DNA from: Botrytis cinerea B05.10 | Lineage: Eukaryota; Ascomycota; Leotiomycetes; Helotiales; Sclerotiniaceae | Length of the DNA: 64,000 nucleotides | Direction: 5' to 3' | Assembly: GCF_000143535.2 (NCBI RefSeq) | Contig: NC_037324.1 | Span: forward strand, 1,488,001-1,552,000 | Part shown: positions 1 through 11,819 of the stretch, piece by piece | Layout: every line of letters begins with the position of its first letter | How positions within the stretch are numbered: the first letter of the stretch is position 1 | The notes under the pieces: generated by a model | Told to the model about the DNA's origin: nothing | Seen by the model: only the letters and a program-made list of their open reading frames with translations | Database searches by the model: none | Program-made: the position numbers and the translations under genes

Positions 1-661
1 TCAAAAATCAAAAATCGCACTACGTGGTATATTGTTGAACTCTCTTCAGGTTGTCGGTAAAGAGAACGATTTTGAGGTTGATAATGACGAAGAGATGGCA
101 GCGATATATAGAGAGTGGAAGCAGGTGGCGCAGGAGGAGACCCAATTTGACCAGCCATATTCGAGTTCCTCGGGAACTACAACCTACTCGGATGCTCTCT
201 CTCAAACATTCTGTATGTCAATAGCCACTGATTCATCCAAAAGCAATGATTCGGCAAGCGAGTATTATTACAGAAGAGTTCCGAACGATTTGCAAGCGCA
301 CAAAAATTACCACTCATGGTGGGAATCGGAGATCGAAGGCACTCCTCGTCTTGGAGGAAAGCAGTTGTTGAACGCCGAGAACGCAAACTCTGATATAATT
401 CGCTTCCATACTTTGGTTTACTTTGCTACTCATATGAGAAGATTCTTCATAGCCAAAGAACCCAGGTGGATAGGTCTTGTACCAATGGATGCGCAGATCA
501 GCGATCAGATATTCTTACTTGAAGGCGGGAAAGTACCGTATATATTACGTCGGATTGGAGGTAGGGACGAATATAAAATAATTGGAGACTGCTATGTGCA
601 TGGAATAATGGATGGAGAGGAATGGAATTCGGACAAGCTTCAGGATGTGATTTTGGTCTGA
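1..661 (+). CDS. HET-domain protein, C-terminal part (5' end outside window)
   Basis: The reading frame is open from the first bases to a TGA at 659-661, so this is the 3' part of a gene that begins before the window. The last ~70 residues carry a glycine-rich tail ending GDCYVHGIMDGE, which is typical of the C-terminus of heterokaryon-incompatibility (HET/HET-6-like) proteins. It is preceded by a block with IGLVPMDAQISDQIFLLEGG, also typical of that family. HET proteins act in non-self recognition and can trigger cell death on fusion of unlike hyphae. The N-terminal HET domain proper is not visible here. No intron is needed in the visible part. An upstream exon or another first Met cannot be judged. 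Family assignment is fairly sure; the specific allorecognition role is inference. Confidence 0.75.
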   Translation, partial: QKSKIALRGILLNSLQVVGKENDFEVDNDEEMAAIYREWKQVAQEETQFDQPYSSSSGTTTYSDALSQTFCMSIATDSSKSNDSASEYYYRRVPNDLQAHKNYHSWWESEIEGTPRLGGKQLLNAENANSDIIRFHTLVYFATHMRRFFIAKEPRWIGLVPMDAQISDQIFLLEGGKVPYILRRIGGRDEYKIIGDCYVHGIMDGEEWNSDKLQDVILV

Positions 662-2891
662 CCCAATCACTATACGTAACTATTGAAGATATATCTAGCC
701 ACGCTCTCTTTGCCATGGCTCATTGATATTAAGACTGAATTTGCGCAGTATTCTAATCCTTATCATCATTATCGCTCCCCATAGAAAAATCCCAAGGCCA
801 ATAGCATTTGAATTTATCCTCTTCTCCAACCAGATCCCATTTTGAGCTTTGCATGCGTCCCTGCACAAATCTCACAATCCTTGCAAACAATACATGGGAT
901 CGGCGACTCTTGAACATAACCTGAGCCATCAAGACAAGATAGAAGCAAACAACCGCCTACATCATGCGGGGTAAATACGCAGACCAAATCTACTTGAATG
1001 CGCGGGACGTGTACCAGGAGAGTGGCATTTGTGGAGTAGTATTGTTTATGGATATGCAATGGCTATAGTACAACATAAATATCAGAGATGATGACAAGGA
1101 AGGTCTGAATAGGAGTGCTTTGGCTTTCTGTTGATAAAACGAGTGTAGAATATTTAATGTCCAGTAAACATTTCTTGGTCTTATCCAGATGTTTGAACAT
1201 TTATCCAACCATTCTTCCACTTGTATTTTTAGAGATACCGGCAAAATACTAGCTTTGCAGGAAAACCCCACGCCCATTCAACGACATCGAGATTGCGGTG
1301 CAACATAAGTCAGCAGAAAGGGGAGAGAAATGAAGATTATGCGTAAAAGGGGCCTTGCTCAGAGAGAAGAGCAAATGGGTATTTTTGGTCTCTAATGGAG
1401 ATCTCGTGGACAGAACTGATGAAGTGAAAGAAAAGGCTTCATGCCTCACGCCTGTGACACACGACACGCCCTGAACAATATCTCAATTCCCAACTGCTAT
1501 CTTGAGAGATCCCATCATTATCTCATCTCGTCAGGTGGTAAGACTTTATAGTCCTCACCCTTCATAATGCTATAGAACTCTTCACAACAAAGTTTGCACT
1601 AGGACACGACCTCTCCACCACATTTTGCTAAACGCCAAAGAAGAAGTTACGCCAGTATCACGTGATATTGCAAAATTCACCGCAAAACCAAGTGTCTAAA
1701 GCCGAGATGCTTGACAGTCTTCAAAAGTTATCAAGCTTTCCAGAACTTTTCAGGCTGAATTCTCTTTCAATACCCCAACGCCTCACGCAACACAAATCTC
1801 CAAAAACGAGTCTCCACATGATCTTGCTGTACGCCCCCGGCTAATATCAGGGGCAACCTTGCCCACATTCCAAAAGAAATCCCCACTCACTAAATCAACA
1901 CCCGTCAATTCCATAATCTGCTCTCCGAATCCGGAATCGTCAATCTGATAATATCAATTTTATGGTATATTCCCGGCAAAAGTCAACTAGCGCAAATAAA
2001 GTGGACCGCCTCGTAACGCTTAATCTTATCAATCGATCTAATCAGATGAAAATTTTCACGTCCGGGATTTCATATGCAGAGTTTGAATGCATATGATGGA
2101 TTCGAGCTGCCGCTTTGGGTTTAGATGACGGAGTGCCTGGGAATCTGGTGGGGTTTTTATTTTGAAGACTTGATTTAACAAATGAAAGAGTAGTATTGGG
2201 GTGTATTTCGGGGTTCATATGGGTGGAATTTTGTGTCCCACTGGCTAGTTTTTATTACTGCATGAGTGACGATCTGAGATCTTTTCAATGGAGCCAAGTT
2301 TGAGGTGGAAAAGGTTTTTTCTTCGTGGATGATGTGATGGATCTTGAGCGGTCCTGGTGCTTTTCATTCGAGATTTCCGAGTTGGAAACATACTCCCGAT
2401 GCATGAAAAGTTCCTCGGGGATGAATGGTTGCTATACGACCCATTATGCATTCTCCCATAACAGGAAGCTGCTCGGTTCGAAGAGGATGCTGATCTATGG
2501 TCATACTTCACACCAACTCAATACTCGTGTTGAGCCCTTGTTCGAGGTAGTTATGGACATAGTGGGTTTTTGCCTCGTTACGTCACAAAATTCATACCCA
2601 TTTGACATGTGGAAATATCGTCCGCTGCAGCAAAACTGCACAACGATCAATGGTCCCGCTTCTTGCGGAACTCCGAATCCTCATTTAGATTCTCCCCGAC
2701 GAAGTTTTAGTCATGCCAATGCACGACTCATACCGTATATTCTGTCCCGTGGGGCAACCTAGGCATCTGGCGGCTGCTTGGTTCCTATATGCACCTTGCT
2801 TTTTATTATCTTATCTGATCTTTTCGATCTATTCTTCGTGTGTCCTTTGTACTTGCAATCCAATTAGTAGATTTTCAGCTTCTCTTTCGCC
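662..2891. other. Gene-poor spacer
   Basis: About 2.2 kb between the HET-domain gene and the acyl-CoA synthetase. Only short ORFs without recognisable domains are present on either strand, and none has a convincing splice pattern. The last ~200 bases presumably hold the synthetase promoter and leader. I see no RNA gene or repeat of note. Confidence 0.5.
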
Positions 2892-4845
2892 ATGCAATCT
2901 CTCTACGAAGTTGAGACCGAGACTCCTCGTTTGTCGATTGTTCAGGGAGCGTCGAGTCCTCCGCTGTTAGCACTCACTCTGGGCGATTTGCTTGACCAAC
3001 AAACAAGAATTCGTGCTGGAAATGAGTGCTTAGTCTGTCCTTCACTGGGAACGAGATGGACATATGGGACGCTACAGGAAGAGAGCATCGCCGTGGCCCG
3101 TGGATTGTTATCTTTAGGTATAAAATCGGGTGATAGAATTGGAATATTGGCTGGCAATTGTGCGGAATACATCTCGGTGTTCTTCGCCGCCGCTTATATG
3201 GGATGCATATTGGTAGTGTTGAATAATACATACACAACTCAAGAAGCTAAAAACGGGCTGAAACATGCTGGTAAGGCGGCTTTCCATATTTCTGAGTATT
3301 GCCGCTGACGAATGATAGGATGTCGAGTCTTGTTTACAGTACCAAAAATCGGGAAACAGAGTACCGAAAGACTTATTTCTGAATTAGGACCATTGCCGAA
3401 ACACAATGGCAATTCTGAGTTTTTGGATAAGGTAGTGATTCTGAGGGGTTCGCGGAATGGATTCATGAACTACGATGGACTGAAACGCCAAGGTCGAGCA
3501 AGTTCGATGGCAGAGTTCGAGAGAGTGAAAAGTATGGTAAAGCCAGACGATATCGTAAACTTGCAATTCACAAGCGGATCGACTGGAAGTCCAAAAGCAG
3601 CAATGCTTACACATTTGTAAGCATAACCATATCCGAATTCGAGAAAAAGACCCTGACAGTTTGCGACAGTAATTTAGTCAACAATGCTAACTCAATCGGC
3701 GACCGACTGGCATTCACACCTCAAGATATCTTATGTTGTCCACCACCGCTCTTTCACTGCTTTGGCCTTGTACTTGGAGTCTTGGCAGTAATCACACATG
3801 GCGCAAAAATCATTCTCCCAGCGGAAACATTCGATGCTTCTGCGGTACTGCGGGCGGTATCAGATGAGAAGTGTACTGCACTCCATGGTGTTCCAACCAT
3901 GTTCGAGGAAATTCTGAGTCTGCCACGACCAGAGGGTTTCAACTGTGACAATCTGAGAACAGGAATAATAGCTGGTGCACCAGTACCGAGACCTTTAATG
4001 AAGAGATTGTTGACGGAACTGAATATGCGAGAATACACATCCAGTTATGGTAAGTTTGAATGATCATGATGGAATTGTAAAGAACTAACAGATTTGACAG
4101 GACTAACGGAAACTTCACCCACTTGCTTTAATGCCTATACCTATGATACCATCGACACTCGTCTGGCGACTGTTGGTCAAATCCTTCCACATCTTCGTGC
4201 TAAAATTATCGATCGAGATGGAAATATCGTCCCACAAGGTGCAAGGGGAGAGCTTTGTATATCTGGGTATTCGCTACAAAAAGGATATTGGAACAATGAG
4301 GAGAAGACGGCGGAAGTAATGGTTAGAGATGAAGATGGAATTTTGTGGTTGAAAACAGGAGATGAAGCTTCGTTCGACGAGAGAGGATATTGCTCCATTA
4401 CTGGACGTTTTAAGGATATTATTATCCGAGGTCAGTTATGCTTCAATCGAATAATTGTCTTGATAAAACTAACCATTAACTAGGTGGTGAAAATATTTAT
4501 CCCCTTGAAATCGAAACTCGTCTCGATGCCCATCCTGCCATCTCTCGAGCTATAGTCGTTGGAATTCCAGACCCCAAATATGGAGAAGTTGTTGGTGCAT
4601 TCCTAGATACTGAAGAAGATTCGGCGGCAGTCAAAAAGAAGCTATCAGATGCAGAGATACGAGAATGGACAAGAAAAGAGTTGGGGTGGCATAAGGCTCC
4701 TCACCATGTATTTTGGTTTGGGGAGGAAGGGTTGAAAATGGAAACCCCAAAGACGGGTAGTGGAAAGGTTAAGAAGTTTGAGTTGAGAAGCGAAGGAGCT
4801 AGGATTGTCAAAGAGAGGGGTATGGTGCCCAAGCCTAAATTGTAG
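2892..4845 (+). CDS. AMP-binding acyl-CoA synthetase (ACSF2-like)
   Basis: Five exons: 2892-3270, 3319-3616, 3670-4049, 4101-4430, 4484-4845, with introns of 48-53 bp; 582 residues. The model removes every in-frame stop and restores family blocks across each junction (HAG|CRVLF, THF|NLVNN, YG|LTETSP, RG|GENIYP). It belongs to the ANL superfamily: it forms an acyl-adenylate with ATP and then the CoA thioester. The phosphate-binding loop TSGSTGSPK lies at about 211-219, LTETSP near 354, and the hinge/adenylate motif KTGDEAS...GRFKDIIIRGGENIYP around 437-468. The C-terminal lysine motif region (PKTGSGKVKKFE) is present. It resembles medium-chain acyl-CoA synthetases of the ACSF2 type; the substrate is not readable. 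The C-terminus ends PKL, close to the peroxisomal PTS1 consensus, so a peroxisomal site is possible. It converges with the transporter at 5475-7324. Confidence 0.9.
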
Positions 4846-5474
4846 ATTAAATTATGGGCCAGGAAGACTGTCACTCAGGATTTTCGATTGGTTGTTGGAT
4901 GTAAATAGATTAGTTTGTATATATGGTAGTATGATCTTCATGACTGCATTTGTCTCCGAAGTAACGCGCTTATAAGCATGGAACAGTGCTAATCATTAGT
5001 CTAGTATTATCCCACACAAAAATGGGGACAGTCGACCTTGAGTATTAAATAAGGTTAATTCTATGTTGTTCAAGTTTAGTCTGTGCATTCGAGTCAGTAG
5101 TTACTAAAATTAATAAGACACGATTTAGTGTTCGATTGTGGTAAGGATATCTGAACAGAGACGATGAAGTGAAGTACTGGCAGCCGTAATCCTATCGAAG
5201 ACGTCGAAGAAGAATAAGCGCAAATGTGTCATTTAATTATGATCAGACTTAAAACTTATAGACGCTTAGCATGCTTGGCTAAGTTGGCTTAGATCATCTT
5301 TAATACTCAGCTAGATCGACAAATTTCACCTAGATTCGTTCATATTTGTATTCGCCGAGAGGAGCGAGATGTAGCACCTTAAAGTAAGACAAGCTAAGAT
5401 ACTTTTGATATCATACAGATACCGTCAGGATTCCTAACTCTCCAACGACTTTATGATCTAGCTCGTTTCTCAAA
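4846..5474. other. Convergent 3' spacer
   Basis: Shared downstream region of the synthetase (+) and the MFS gene (-). It is AT-rich, has no credible ORF, and presumably contains both 3' ends. No terminator-like structure stands out. Confidence 0.5.
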
Positions 5475-7324
5475 TCATATGGTGTATCTCCAAAACGTTG
5501 CATTATCTCCCTCATCTTTCTGTTGAAGCTTCATTTCCAGGGTATAGGTATCCGCAGTTAGACCTCGTTCCGCATCTCTAGCATCCCTACGATTGTTCTC
5601 CATCTTGTAATAGGTCATCATGAGAGCTGTCAAGACAAATGCAAAACATAATAGACTTAGGAATATTGAATGTCCTTCGATGAATCTGAAATTAATAGTC
5701 AGTAAATATGAATTGACGGAGGCCTGAGAAGCTACCAATAGGACAGATGCACTGAAATGGGACAAAATCTTACCTAGGGCCATCCGCGGAGCGATAGATG
5801 AAAGCGGCTACGATACCCCCGAAATTTCCGAAGCCAACGACCATACCGAAACCCACTCCTCTCTTCAGACTCCCACTTAAATTATTGCCTACCCAAGTGG
5901 AGAGAAGGGGAATAGTTGGAAAAGCGCCTAGACGATTGTTGTCATGAGCATATGACTTGATCTAGTTGAAGATGGGTTGCGTACCAAGCGCTGCAAGAAA
6001 GGCGCCCGTGTATTGAACAGGTGTTTTATCACTGGAGATAAGTAGTGCAGATCCAGTTATTCCCAAAGCCAAATATCCTAGAATAAAATATCCCCTCTGT
6101 TTCATTTTATCAGCAACAAAGCTGGCAGAGATCGTGAAAAAACATGCGACAACGTAAGGCGGAACGCTCATGAGTTGTGCAGCATTATTGGTGTATCCCA
6201 TTTCTTTCACAATTGTGGGTAAGAACAAAGACAATGAATACACAGTCGTGGACAAGCAAAAAGCCAACACCATGTTGACATATATTTTCCAGTCTTTTAA
6301 TGCTTGCCAGACGTATTTCGAATTCCATTCATCAGAAAGAAGGTCTCGATCAATCGCAAGTCGTCTCATGACCTCTTTCCGTTCCGTTTCCGAGAGGAAT
6401 TTTGCACTAAGTTCACGTAAGTTTCACATACAGTATATATGAAAAATGATATGGAAACTTGTCGTATACTTATTTGGATAATCCCCAATGACCCAGTATG
6501 ATATACATCCAACACAAAAGGTGAGAAGACCTTCGATTATAAATATCCATGACCATCCATTTCTACCACCTACTCCAGACATATCGGAAATCCCACGGGC
6601 AAATAACCCACCAAATGCTCCAGCTGCTGTCGCCATAGAAAAGAACAATGCTATGCGAAAACCACATTCATTCCGAGGATACCACATGGTTATGTAATAA
6701 ACTACACCTGGATACAAGCCACCTTCTGCGATCCCCAGAAAGCATCTAGCAACTAGAAAGCCCGCAAAGTCGTGCACCAAGCCGGTACACACCATAATAA
6801 TTGACCAAAATAATACCATTCCCGTCAACCATATATTCGGACGAACTTTTTTCATCATCATATTGCTAGGAACACCGACTGCGATGTAAAAGGGGAAAAA
6901 TACAGACAATGCGATGTTGTAGTCGAGGCCAGTCATGTGAAGGTCTTTTTCCAGTCCTTCAAGTCGTGCATTACCAACATTGGCACGATCGAGAAAACAA
7001 ACTCTGCCCAAAGTTAGTAATCCGTAGTTATAGACGAGTTGATAAATTATCATACAGATATATAGTAGCAAGAATTGGTATGAGACGTAGATCAAGCTTC
7101 CGGATCAGCTCTTTCGTAGCAGCATCATCAAATCCTGTAGCAGCTATAGAATCACCACAATGGGACTCGGACATCTTCTCTTCCTCATAAATTTGAATTC
7201 CATCAGGCACTCTAGAACTCATTCTATTGTGTCCTTCTGAGATTCTTTCTTCCTCATCGTAATATTGTAGTCCAGCAAGGACGCCTGAACTTATCCTGTG
7301 AAGGGTAGTTGACATATTGTTCAA
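5475..7324 (-). CDS. MFS transporter, Dal5/allantoate permease-like
   Basis: Five exons read on the minus strand: 7324-7056, 7003-6470, 6406-5985, 5927-5774, 5685-5475; 529 residues. Introns are 52, 63, 57 and 88 bp, and each join restores a family block, for example IYL|VCFLDRANVGNARL and YPN|NAKFLSETER. The motif RKLDLRLIPILATIYL followed by FLDRANVGN is the hallmark of the anion:cation symporter family of MFS (allantoate, nicotinate and related organic-acid permeases). About twelve hydrophobic segments are visible. The N-terminal ~75 residues are cytosolic and contain two imperfect copies of a G(V/I)Q.Y(D/E)EEE.(I/M)SE block. The C-terminal tail (about 50 residues) is charged. The substrate cannot be read. 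A plasma-membrane site is expected from the family. Confidence 0.9.
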
Positions 7325-8532
7325 TGGTTCAAGATCAAATTTGAGCTATAGAATGAAACTCTGCTATCATAGAGTTTTGATGGGGTATTAGTAGGTTTCT
7401 GATATGGCATGAAGTAACACCGTGGGGGCACACCGAGTGAACATATATGACCTCAACCAACCAATCACATTCAAATAAGATTCAAAATAAGTTATACAAC
7501 ATAGCGACATGCAACGCAACAGAGTGCATGTGCGCATCACTGTAGAAAAAGGGAAACATGACTTAAACGTCGTGGATTAGTATGTAGGCAGATCTTCCAT
7601 CATTTGATGTGACCCTGTAAGCTGCGAGTAATTCCCCTGTGTCTTTAGTATCCATTGAGTCTTTAGAGCGGACGATATAGACACTTTATGTGGATGACTA
7701 ATGAAACTTCATAGAGTCGCATAATCAACGCTCCTCGATGGTCATTGTGAAGAACAAACACATGGAGTAGAGAATGCCCTTTGTGGACAAAAGCGTAGGA
7801 AGAGAACTGTGATTTTTGAGATGCTCTTTGAAAAATGCAATTACGGAAGCTTTCGGATACAACGTGACAGATATATATCAAATGTCTGACGATAGACGTA
7901 ACAAGCCGCTGGGACGACATGATGCAGATAACTTATCCAAATGGGGCGGATATCTTGAAGGAAACCCCCACAACAAGAAGTGCATCAGGTTCAGATTGCC
8001 ACGACAAAGGAAAGTGTCCTACGTGAGATACTAGTACAATCGTAGAGCCACCAGTATCGTAGCGACGAAGGTGGTTTGGAAATACCTACAAACAACACGG
8101 ACGACTGTACAGTCAAAAGGTTCAGCTTGCATTTAATGTGCGATACGACCACAGTAAGGTTACTCTGACGATAAGAATGAGATAAACCCTCTTTCGAACA
8201 ATCATATGTCATATTCCGGCATCTAAGATATGTCCCGATGACTGTTGATGCTGCACTTGCTGCACCCTTGCTTCGTGATGAAAATGCTTGGAAAGCTGTG
8301 ATCTCGGTTGAAGTTTCATCTTGAAGAGACAAACAATGTAGAGACAGGGCATTATAATGAAGTTGCTGTGTGTGTTACTTCTGATTGCAGTGGGTGTGGC
8401 GAGAGACCTGACTTTGGGACACAACCATAGTTCTTGGTGCCTGAGGCTTTAATTCTTACCAACTTGAGGCGCGCCCGCTTTTGGTCGCAATGTCTGTAGC
8501 TCCGTGGAGTCAACAAACCTATGTAATTCGAT
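7325..8532. other. Divergent spacer between MFS gene and PSF2
   Basis: About 1.2 kb that should hold promoters for both the transporter (-) and PSF2 (+). Short ORFs on both strands have no recognisable product. No RNA gene or clear repeat was seen. Confidence 0.45.
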
Positions 8533-9304
8533 ATGGCTCTACCTTTACCACCTGGCTTGACGCCAATGGAGGTCGCATTTTTATGCGAAATGGAAATGGT
8601 TACAGTTGTTCCTCGACAACGACTTGAGAGCCTCGATTTATTAGGTGTAAGCTTTTACCCCTCCATCCACAGTATCCAGAACGGAAAGCTCATATCAATG
8701 TTATCTACAGGGCAAGACAATTTCTCTACGACCACCACATCGTGCCCCTTTACCTCTATGGCTAGCTCTCCTTCTCAAACGACAACGTCGTGCCAATATT
8801 ATACCTCCACCATGGCTTCATCCTCACTCCCTTGATAGAATACTCAAAATGGAGACTGACAATCCCGAGAGCTTTTCTCCTCCTCCACCACTTGACCATA
8901 GCACATTATCTACAGTCTCACCGCCATTTCTACCGTCAAACACTGCAGACTCGGAGCCTGGCTATTTACCATACCATTGGATTGATATGGGTGAAATTTT
9001 ACTGGAAGCTGCAAGTGATGATATACAAGATCCAGATAAAGTTCGGGAATTACTTAGAGATCTACGGGAAGTGAGGATGGCAAAAATGAGAAGTAGCACA
9101 TTAGTAGTAGAAGGAGGTGGGCTCACCAGTCTACGAGGTGTTGGCGCAATGGAGGTTAGTGAGGGACGAGGATTCATTACAGGCGTTATGGATGGACTAC
9201 GAAAATTAGGAGCTTCAAGGGAAGTGTCCAGAAGGGAAAAAGAACAAGAGGGCGCCGGAAGTGGAGGTGACGGAGATAGTGAGGACGAAGATATGGAGTT
9301 ATAA
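8533..9304 (+). CDS. PSF2: GINS complex subunit Psf2
   Basis: Two exons: 8533-8646 and 8711-9304; 235 residues. The donor is GTAAGC at 8647, not the GT two bases upstream. Only this choice keeps the block LESLDLLGG and the following [20 protein letters not shown] in one frame. The N-terminus [20 protein letters not shown] and the helix block [18 protein letters not shown] are diagnostic for Psf2. The GINS tetramer (Sld5-Psf1-Psf2-Psf3) binds Cdc45 and MCM2-7 in the replicative helicase, so the product acts in the nucleus at origins and forks. A compact second block ([18 protein letters not shown] through [13 protein letters not shown]) completes the domain. The last ~40 residues are acidic and probably disordered. 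Length fits fungal orthologues. Confidence 0.95.
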
Positions 9305-10166
9305 TCAAGGAGAACTGGGTTTCGCTTCATTTACGATAAGCTGCATATTTGAGGAGTATTGGCGTTGGAAGGATATCGTGGCATATACCTGGCTTGCATT
9401 GTACGATTGGATGAGGCGCGAAAGTTTTTATGTCACGAGGACATCATGTATATGGGTCAGGTAAAATCTTGTATTTGATGGAGCGTTTGAAATCGACCTA
9501 TTCCGCTCGACAGCTGAAAATTCTAATGGGCATGGGCGAGGTGGGATCAATCTCAACTGCCGAAATCCGCATTGAAGCAATCTTCATATCACCGTATATG
9601 CATTGCTTGTTTTTTTGTTGCCACATTGGTCATTGTTCGAGCGGGGAAATGCAGTAGTCCTGCATAATCATATGTATTGAAGGTCAAACTTTGCTTTCCA
9701 TTGTTATTTTGAGGTATATTGCATTATTAAATGCATAAATCACGGCTGGATATGAAGGGAGTCGGTGATGTCTCAACATTTGCATGGCCACGCACCATCA
9801 GCAGGGTTCGGAAGCCTGTATTACAATTCCGATATCACTGTTACATTGTTCCCTTTCTGGCTCTAATCTATCTCCAATCACTTGAATGCCGTTCGGCTAA
9901 TTACTCAATTGCAGAATATCTCGTCGAGTATATGCCAAAGGATTTATTTATTTGACATCCAATTCGTCAATCGGCAATGTGGGGCTCAAAGATTGGAGGG
10001 TCGGAACGGAGTTGCAATTTTTGGAAAACTCCTGAACTCAACAATCTCTGAGTCCTGGGTTGAAACTGGAGATCAGTCAGTGGTGTATATAAGTCAACGA
10101 TGCCTTGAAATATAAAATAGATATATCAAACTACGTTTCGAGGAAATCTAGTTTGATCAACACAAA
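9305..10166. other. Spacer between PSF2 and P450 gene
   Basis: AT-rich intergenic DNA with only short ORFs of no recognisable family. The last part presumably holds the P450 promoter; TATA-like AT tracts lie near 10085-10130 but cannot be assigned with confidence. Confidence 0.4.
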
Positions 10167-11819
10167 ATGAAACCTCTTGGTCTTGTCGCCGTAGTGGCCA
10201 CAGGATATCTATTTTACTTCCTCGGACGTTGCATTTATAACCTATTCTTTCACCCTTTAAAATCATACCCAGGACCAAAACTATGGGCGGCTTCTAGAAT
10301 TCCCATGTCATATTGGAGATTAAGAGGTGCTCTTCCATATAGGATTAAAGAACTTCATGATCAATATGGTGATGCGGTTAGAGTTGCTCCCAACTTTCTA
10401 GACTACAATTCCTCGGTTGCCTGGGAAGACATTTGTGGTTTTGTGAAGGATCATCACAAAAATAATTTTCAAAAGGATCTGAGGGAACAAAGTATATTGA
10501 AGGATCAAGGTGCAAATATGTGAGTCGTTATTCTACCGCACTAGATACTCAACTTTGAAGAGCTAATGTTTTGATTGAAGAATCACCGCAAGGGGAGATG
10601 ACCATCGAAGATTTCGTCGCATTCAATCACACATTTTCTCTGAGAAAGCCCTCGCATCTCAAGAACCTCTTATCCAAGATTATGCTCGACAGTTTATCTC
10701 TGGACTTATAAAGTTTTCTTCTCTCGATCCAAACAATAGTATTAATATCGGTCAATGGTATAATTATACTACCTTCGATCTGATCGGAGATCTTGCGTTT
10801 GGAGAACCTTTTGATTGTGTCAAGACTGGAGAAACACATGAATGGATTGGCTTACTTCTCGGAGCCCTAGAAATCGTTCCCATTATAAGCGAGTTGACAA
10901 GATATCCAATTCTTGGGGCTCTTGCATTCTTTCTTGTTCCAAAAAGTATGGCAGATAAATTTGAGCATCATGAACAACTCTCAAAGGAAAAAGCGTACCG
11001 ACGCCTGGATACACCGAGAGATAAACCCGATTTCATGAGCTATATCATCAAGCACAATGATACAGAAAAAGGAATGACACGAGAGGAAATCGGGGCCAAT
11101 GCAAGCATATTAATTTCTGCTGGTAGTGAAACGGTATTTATTCCTCCACTCCTCCAATTTTCTAGAACTTGACTAATGCAATTAAGACTGCATCTCTTCT
11201 CAATGGCGTAACATGTTACCTCCTCCGCTTCCCCACTGCCCTTCAAAACCTCGCTCTCGAGCTAAGAAGCACCTTCCAAACCAAAGAAGATCTCACTCTC
11301 CAAGCTCTCGCTTCTTGTAAATACCTCAACGCCGTCCTCGAAGAAGGACTCCGCATGTACCCCCCCGTCCCATCTACCCTCGCCCGTGAGGTTCCTAAGG
11401 GTGGAAGTATAGTCGCTGGCCAATTCGTTCCTGCCGGAGCATCCGTCGGTGTCAGTTTCATAGGCTCGCAATTCTCCGCTGATAATTTCCATCTACCGTA
11501 TGAATTTCATCCCGAGAGATGGCTTAGTGTCGCAGATGTTGAGGAATTGAAAGCGAAATTTCCAGATATGAAACTAAATGATCCGAGAATTTTTGAAGGT
11601 GATGATAAGAAAGCTCGACAACCGTTCAGTTATGGGCCGGCGAATTGTATAGGTAAGAATTTGGCATATGCAGAAATGAGAGTTTTGCTTGGGAATGTGG
11701 TGTGGGGATTTGATTTGGAGGGGGGGAAAGATAGTGAGACTTGGTTGGAGAGAAATAAGATTTATGTGTTGTGGAAAAAACCGGAGTTGTGGGTTAAGTT
11801 GAAGAGAGTCAATGTTTAG
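10167..11819 (+). CDS. Cytochrome P450 monooxygenase (CYP65/isotrichodermin C-15 hydroxylase-like)
   Basis: Three exons: 10167-10519, 10581-11133, 11187-11819; introns 61 and 53 bp; 512 residues. An N-terminal membrane anchor (about residues 4-25) is followed by a proline-rich hinge FFHPLKSYPGPKLW. The I-helix oxygen-activating motif AGSETT is at 298-303, spanning the second intron. ExxR is at 355-358 (EGLR), and HPERW follows. The heme loop is FSYGPANCIGKNLA with Cys456 as the iron ligand. The usual basic residue two positions before the cysteine (GPRNC in relatives) is Ala454 here. Overall layout is like fungal CYP65-type P450s, ER-bound and reductase-dependent. No polyketide synthase, terpene cyclase or NRPS gene lies nearby, so a role in a local secondary-metabolite cluster is not supported. 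The substrate is unknown. Confidence 0.9.

Noticed and set aside
2470..2485. GGTTCGAAG resembling a tRNA T-loop
   Set aside because: No acceptor stem, anticodon arm or A-box at the proper spacing.
2325..2762. 145-codon plus ORF upstream of the acyl-CoA synthetase
   Set aside because: No ATG context, domain or splice pattern; it overlaps a minus ORF of similar length.
2892..11819. Possible secondary-metabolite cluster (acyl-CoA synthetase, MFS, P450)
   Set aside because: No PKS, NRPS or terpene core gene; PSF2, a housekeeping replication gene, lies between them.
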